DNA from: Saprospiraceae bacterium
GTDB lineage: Bacteria; Bacteroidota; Bacteroidia; Chitinophagales; Saprospiraceae
Assembly: GCA_016718505.1 (NCBI GenBank)
Contig: JADKDE010000002.1
Span: 909,929-973,928, forward strand
Direction: 5' to 3'
DNA length: 64,000 bases
The notes under the pieces are model-generated. The model had not been told where the DNA came from, searched no databases, and saw only the letters and a program-made list of their open reading frames with translations. Of the stretch, positions 59,619 through 64,000 are shown in pieces. How positions within the stretch are numbered: position 1 is the first letter of the stretch; each line of letters opens with the position of its first letter. Made by a program: the position numbers and the translations under genes.

Positions 59619-60650
59619 TTAGTTTTTTACAAATTTAAGTGAAATACTATTGACACAGTGCCGAGTATTTTTACCAGTTAGTTCTTCTCCTTCAAATACA
59701 TGCCCCAAATGACCACCGCACTTGGCGCATACAATTTCCGTCCGGCGACCATCGGCATCAGGAATTCTTTTTACACTTCCCTTAATCTCATCATCAAAAC
59801 TTGGCCAACCACATCCAGAATCGAACTTGTCGTTGCTGGAATACAGAGGAGCATCACATCGACGACATACATAAGTTCCATTTTCGTGATGCTTGTAATA
59901 TTGACCAGTAAAAGGACTTTCTGTTCCTTTCTTTTCTATGACATAAGCTTCCTCAACCGTTAAATCATTCCATTTTGGAGTCGTAGGGGTTTGGGTCTTT
60001 AGCATATCTTTGAATTTACTCCTAAAAGCCAATACTTTGGGAGCAATAACAGCTTGGCAATATGGCTGAGACATATTATTGTTATAGTATCCTTGATGAT
60101 AATCTTCCGCTTTATAAAATTCGGTCAATGGCGCAATCTCTGTAACCACTGCTTTATCCCATAGAGTAGGGGCAAAGTCTTTTTTTAGTGCTTCCGCAGC
60201 TTTTTTTTGCTCCTCATTGGTATATAAAATGATTGATCTATATTGGGTACCCTTGTCGGCGCCTTGTTGATTTAAGGTCGTAGGGTTGTGTACTGTCCAG
60301 AAAATTTTCAAAAGTGATTCATATGAAATTTCTTTAGGATCAAAGGTTATTTTCACCACCTCTGCATGATTGGTATTGCCCTCACAAACTGATTTATAAG
60401 TTGGGTTTTTAGTTGTTCCACCTGCATATCCAGATTCAACTTTGAGTACACCTTTGGTTTCCAAGAAAATGCTCTCGATACACCAAAAGCACCCTCCGCC
60501 GAATACTGCTATATCTCCCTTGGATTTTATATCGTCCATTGCATCTATTTTTTTATGTGAAGAATTAGAAACCGATGTGCTACAATTGATTAAGAGTAAG
60601 GATGTAAATACTATGCCTAGTGTTTTTTTTAACGAAATTTCCATGTTCAA
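59619..60650 (-). CDS. msrAB: Peptide methionine sulfoxide reductase MsrA/MsrB fusion, exported
   Basis: Repairs both epimers of methionine sulfoxide. 343 residues: a lipoprotein-like signal (LLINC, Cys23), an MsrA domain (about 45-200) with GGGCFWCIESIF (Cys54), and an MsrB domain (about 215-340) with zinc pairs CRRC and CAKC, GCGWPSF, and catalytic Cys in RHCVNSISL. The order MsrA then MsrB matches other Bacteroidota fusions. The signal implies periplasmic or outer-membrane repair. Confidence 0.92.
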   Translation of the reverse strand: MNMEISLKKTLGIVFTSLLLINCSTSVSNSSHKKIDAMDDIKSKGDIAVFGGGCFWCIESIFLETKGVLKVESGYAGGTTKNPTYKSVCEGNTNHAEVVKITFDPKEISYESLLKIFWTVHNPTTLNQQGADKGTQYRSIILYTNEEQKKAAEALKKDFAPTLWDKAVVTEIAPLTEFYKAEDYHQGYYNNNMSQPYCQAVIAPKVLAFRSKFKDMLKTQTPTTPKWNDLTVEEAYVIEKKGTESPFTGQYYKHHENGTYVCRRCDAPLYSSNDKFDSGCGWPSFDDEIKGSVKRIPDADGRRTEIVCAKCGGHLGHVFEGEELTGKNTRHCVNSISLKFVKN

Positions 60651-60823
60651 AAGACAATTAAAGGGGTAGAATGTTTTTAATTACTAAAAATATTATTTAA
60701 TTCATAACTAAAATTTAACAAAATTTATTTGACGATATGAATGAATTGCTATACTTTTATACATAATTAGAAAATGGTCTAATTTTATACATTTATTCGT
60801 TCACTAATTTTTGATTTACAACG

Positions 60824-62317
60824 ATGAGGATTTTTCTTCATTGTTTGGTTGTGTTTTTGATATTTTTCATCAATACAATGCAAGCACAAGAATTTGCTTT
60901 ATCAGAGAATTCCAAAGTGGAAGGAGTTAATCATCAAGGTACCTACCTGCGAATAAATCCTAAACTCATAACCTTTGATACCAAGATCCAATATGAATTC
61001 CTTAATACGAAAAGTGAATTTGGTGAGATCGTTTTGTGGTATAACTCTGAAGAGAAATATTGCGGTATCGTCAAATTGTCTAGAAATTTTGATCAAGATA
61101 TGATGCTAGTTGGTTTTGCCGACGGCTCCATGCTTGAAATTCCATTGACCGAACAATTGCCCAATATTGTTAAGTTTCATAAGGAGGTGCTACCAGGAAG
61201 AGACCTGCGAAATCAAAGCTACAATTTTGAACTCGAATATGCCTTTAATCATAAATTATTGCCAACTGAAAATACTGTTTATAGAGAAGAAATCCGAAGC
61301 GATGAATACAAAGGCTCATGGGTAGATGGAACTGACAAAAAGATGCTTTTGGGAAATATCGGGATCGATTTTAGGTCCATATATTCTTTGTTTACGAATT
61401 GTCCATATGATTTGCCATTGGCATTGGTTGAACCATATTATTTGCCAAAAAATCAATTTTTGGTGGAGTCTCAGATTAGCCGTCTCGGAAAAATAGTTTC
61501 AGCTTGCTGGCTGACTGATTTTTCCAAAGAAATCAATACAGTCGTACTCCAAAATCTTGTCATAGAAGAAATCCCAATTGAAGATAAAACAGCTTTAGCC
61601 ATTGATTTTATTTTTGGAAATGAAAATAAAATTGATGTCCCCCAAAAGGAAGAGCCACCCCAAACCCTCGAAGAAGAAGTAAAAGTAGCTCTACCTGTTC
61701 CAGATAGCAAATATCCAGACATAAAATTTGATGTGCAAGCTTGGTATGATATCTATCAAAATGGTGGAAAGTCAGGTGAAATTTGGGTGGGATTAGAAAA
61801 AAATGGAAACCATATCATCGTTAAATCCCCTATGTTTAATGGCGTGGATTTTGTGGTTGGACGAGTGGATGGCGTGGTTCTTTACAAGGTACTGGATGAA
61901 ATTGAAGAAAAACAATTGTGTATCGTAAACCAAGCAACAAAAAACTCTTTTGCTCCAGGCGTTTTATCCCATTCGGTCAATTATAAGGATTCTGTTTGCA
62001 TAAAATTAAATAACGAATCGATTGCTGGTTTTACACCATATATACATAATATCGATCAAGATTCTGAATGGATAAAGTTTGCCCCTGTTACCTATAAGAC
62101 TCATGTTCTTGCTTGGGGACTTTTTGAAAAATTGCCGTTTTTCCCTAACTATCTTAGCTACACTAAATTTTTGCAGGACAACCAATTGCTATTGGCTTTA
62201 AAAACAACCCAAACTGAATCGGGCGATCTAGAAATTAAACTCAATAGATATTCTGAGGAGCCCTTTAATTTTAATTTAGGGCGAGGGGTAGATCAATGGA
62301 TATATTCTACTTATTGA
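60824..62317 (+). CDS. Large secreted protein, unknown function
   Basis: 497 residues with a signal peptide (about 3-21, NTMQAQ). Two beta-rich halves (about 25-260 and 300-497) are joined by a Pro/Glu-rich linker (KEEPPQTLEEEVKVALPVPD, about 270-290). No catalytic or binding motif is recognised. The low Cys content and paired halves suggest a surface or periplasmic structural protein. It ends 7 bases inside the convergent glycosyltransferase gene. Confidence 0.6.
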   Translation: MRIFLHCLVVFLIFFINTMQAQEFALSENSKVEGVNHQGTYLRINPKLITFDTKIQYEFLNTKSEFGEIVLWYNSEEKYCGIVKLSRNFDQDMMLVGFADGSMLEIPLTEQLPNIVKFHKEVLPGRDLRNQSYNFELEYAFNHKLLPTENTVYREEIRSDEYKGSWVDGTDKKMLLGNIGIDFRSIYSLFTNCPYDLPLALVEPYYLPKNQFLVESQISRLGKIVSACWLTDFSKEINTVVLQNLVIEEIPIEDKTALAIDFIFGNENKIDVPQKEEPPQTLEEEVKVALPVPDSKYPDIKFDVQAWYDIYQNGGKSGEIWVGLEKNGNHIIVKSPMFNGVDFVVGRVDGVVLYKVLDEIEEKQLCIVNQATKNSFAPGVLSHSVNYKDSVCIKLNNESIAGFTPYIHNIDQDSEWIKFAPVTYKTHVLAWGLFEKLPFFPNYLSYTKFLQDNQLLLALKTTQTESGDLEIKLNRYSEEPFNFNLGRGVDQWIYSTY

Positions 62318-63189
62318 TTTTTAATATCCAATTCAATATACTTTTGTAGCTTGATTAAATCCAATAAATAGAGGATCGGCGTGCTTGATTTGAGTTGATT
62401 TATAAATAAGGGCTGGAATAATTTTACTGCATTAGCAAATATTTTATTTAATCCAACCCTTTTCAGCAATTCGTTAGCATTCACTATTTTATTTTTGATT
62501 AGAAAGTTGCTGCCTCTATTCCAATAATAAAGATTCGTCATTGCATCTAAGTGATTTTGTAAAAAAATATTGGTCTTATTAAGCCCATAATGAAACAATG
62601 GATTATCGATATATTTCACAACTATCCCCGCATTCTTCGCCCTAATCGCAAATTCTAAATCCTCGTAGCCATAACCAATAAAATCTTCTGAAAATTTCAA
62701 CTTTTCAAATATTTCCTTTTTTATCATAAAATTGAAGCTGTGGAAATTATTATTTGTATTCGCATGTCCTTCGCGAACTCTACCATATTTCCAATGGAGC
62801 AATAAATCTTTATCATCGGGGCGTCCAAAATCGTAGGAGACTCCACCAACCGTTATTTCAGAATTGCATTTGCTAAAATCCAAATAGTTTGTTAGAAACT
62901 TGGGATTTGTATAGAGCGCGTCCCCATCCATAAATACCAAAAATGGTTTATTCGAGAGCGATGCCAAGTGGTTTCTATTTTTAGAACGTCCTAAATTTTG
63001 GAGGTTTATTATGTACCTAAATCCAAGTTTTTCGCATTGTATTTTATTATTTTCATTGTATAAAGAATCAGGGCAATCCTCGCCAATCAACACTTCAACG
63101 GACAGGTCAAAATTACTAATTTCTGTGTGAATTTCTTCCAACAATTGTCCGATATCTTTGTTATAATTACAGATCAAAAGTGCTAACAT
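62311..63189 (-). CDS. Glycosyltransferase family 2
   Basis: 292 residues of a GT-A fold. The start LALLICNYNKDIGQLLEEI, the DxD metal site in LVFMDGDALYTN (about 90), and the acceptor region IGYGYEDLEFAIRAKNAG are present. The conserved ED of the catalytic base lies in YEDLEFA. It is likely to add a sugar to a cell-surface glycan. The C terminus (after 230) is helical. Confidence 0.8.
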   Translation of the reverse strand: MLALLICNYNKDIGQLLEEIHTEISNFDLSVEVLIGEDCPDSLYNENNKIQCEKLGFRYIINLQNLGRSKNRNHLASLSNKPFLVFMDGDALYTNPKFLTNYLDFSKCNSEITVGGVSYDFGRPDDKDLLLHWKYGRVREGHANTNNNFHSFNFMIKKEIFEKLKFSEDFIGYGYEDLEFAIRAKNAGIVVKYIDNPLFHYGLNKTNIFLQNHLDAMTNLYYWNRGSNFLIKNKIVNANELLKRVGLNKIFANAVKLFQPLFINQLKSSTPILYLLDLIKLQKYIELDIKNQ

Positions 63190-63233
63190 TCAATTATTTA
63201 TTTTCATATAATATTGTGAAAATATTCATTTTT

Positions 63234-63602
63234 ATGACAAAAACGGAAAATAAAATTTATTATTTATCATCCTGCTCTACTTCGAAGAAAATCCTATCTA
63301 AAATAAAATCTCTTAATGAATTTCAGTTGCAGGATATCAAGTTAAATCCATTGACCGCAGTTGATATTGACAGAATGCATGATGCATTGGGAACTTATGA
63401 GATCTTTTTTAGTAAAAAATCACAACTATATAGAAAGCTGAAACTCAATGAAATAGCATTGAAGGAAGCAGATTACAGAAAATATTTGTTGAGTGACTAC
63501 ACCTTTTTGAGAAGGCCCGTTGCTTTTTTTAATGGCAAATACTATTTGATCAGCCTACAAAAGGAATTGGATCGTATGAATGCCGATTTGGACCGAAAAT
63601 AA
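63234..63602 (+). CDS. ArsC/Spx-like thioredoxin-fold protein
   Basis: 122 residues. I choose the ATG at 63234; the frame is open 18 codons earlier but that part is hydrophobic sequence overlapping the divergent gene. The start YYLSSCSTSKKILSKIK places one Cys at the ArsC position but lacks a second Cys; LRRPVAFFNGKYYL matches the Arg-Arg-Pro of ArsC proteins. A role as arsenate reductase is therefore doubtful; a YffB/Spx-like regulator or reductase is as likely. Confidence 0.7.
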   Translation: MTKTENKIYYLSSCSTSKKILSKIKSLNEFQLQDIKLNPLTAVDIDRMHDALGTYEIFFSKKSQLYRKLKLNEIALKEADYRKYLLSDYTFLRRPVAFFNGKYYLISLQKELDRMNADLDRK

Positions 63603-63614
63603 ATAAATTTAAAT

Positions 63615-64000
63615 ATGAAATTTAACGAAAATGTAGCTAAGGAATATTTAGATATTCAAGCGTTTATTTGTGATGAGATCGAAAAAGTGGACAAAAGTTC
63701 TGTATTCAACAGAGAGGTTTGGCAATCCGAACTAGGAGAGGGGAGGACCTGTACTTTTAGCGGTTCGATCATTGAAAAAGCCGCTGTTAATTTTTCCAAA
63801 GTTAAAGGGGAATTATCCACAGGAGCCGCAAAAGCATTAGGAGTGAACCCAGATTCATTTTTTGCAACAGGGATATCCATTGTAATGCACCCGAAAAATC
63901 CTTGGTCACCTATCATTCACATGAATGTGCGGTATTTTGAATTAGGTAGTGGTGGATATTGGTTCGGTGGAGGAATAGACCTAACTCCTCACTATGTAAT
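63615..64000 (+). CDS. hemF: Oxygen-dependent coproporphyrinogen III oxidase, 3' end outside window
   Basis: The first 128 codons of HemF, which decarboxylates coproporphyrinogen III to protoporphyrinogen IX in haem synthesis using O2. Visible family blocks are GEGRTCTFSGSIIEKAAVNFS, AKALGVNPDSFFATGISIVM in part, HPKNPWSPIIHMNVRYFEL with its conserved His, and WFGGGIDLTPHYV at the edge. It begins 12 bases after the ArsC-like gene. Presence of hemF implies aerobic or facultative life. Confidence 0.9.
   Translation, partial: MKFNENVAKEYLDIQAFICDEIEKVDKSSVFNREVWQSELGEGRTCTFSGSIIEKAAVNFSKVKGELSTGAAKALGVNPDSFFATGISIVMHPKNPWSPIIHMNVRYFELGSGGYWFGGGIDLTPHYV

Noticed and set aside
1..64000. tRNA, rRNA or prophage genes
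   Set aside because: Intergenic regions were scanned by eye for T-loop motifs and conserved rRNA sequence without a hit, and no phage structural genes are present. A covariance search would be needed to exclude tRNAs fully.

Overview
The window looks like a chromosomal stretch of a Bacteroidota member, most plausibly Saprospiraceae-like. The taxonomic call is inference. It rests on AT-rich DNA, repeated matches to the Bacteroidota -7 promoter element TAnnTTTG, a futalosine-pathway menaquinone gene (mqnD), an HU-CCDC81/SPOR protein, DUF4369-type TlpA lipoproteins, MsrAB and an Rhs tip of the Bacteroidota type. I saw no rRNA, tRNA, CRISPR array, prophage or integrase.

Layout. 1-10.3 kb is an accessory region of secreted proteins: the end of an HlyD-type exporter adaptor, two paralogous secreted thioredoxin-like proteins, a DUF4160/DUF2442-HTH pair with its own palindromic operator, a tandem pair of DUF6624 proteins with a third divergent relative, and a lipoprotein of the erythromycin-esterase/ChaN kind interrupted by an in-frame stop. 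10.4-11.9 kb is an orphan Rhs tip carrying a putative M91 zinc-protease effector, with a likely lipoprotein immunity gene. 11.9-17.0 kb is an array of toxin-antitoxin modules (RelE types, MntA/HepT, two HicAB, VapBC) separated by copies of a 70-150 bp hairpin-bearing repeat. At least four of the toxins are dead: cut by a repeat, stopped, deleted at the catalytic His, or frameshifted. 17.1-64 kb is mostly housekeeping: mqnD, dsbD, a crotonase, ferredoxin-NADP reductase, a PlsB-like acyltransferase, a GHMP sugar kinase, recN, acyl-CoA dehydrogenase, lysS, thiolase, tpiA, bioB, accD, an rRNA methylase, folP, kdsA, an FtsE-like ATPase, trmD, msrAB and the start of hemF. A small unexplained secreted-protein cluster lies at 24.4-26.2 kb.

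How the genes relate. The core part is an ordinary mosaic of short operons (recN, the GHMP kinase and the acyltransferase on one strand; dsbD, crotonase and reductase on the other; SPOR protein, kdsA and an FAD dehydrogenase in tight series). The accessory part looks like a hot spot that gains and loses defence, conflict and secreted-protein cassettes.

Quality caution. Genes that should be indispensable (trmD, kdsA), and others (thiolase, PAP2, SPOR, the PP2C-like gene), are each split by single-base shifts, most of them in homopolymer runs. This suggests residual sequencing indels, so frameshift-only pseudogene calls should be held loosely. In-frame stops and larger deletions in the accessory region are less easily explained this way.
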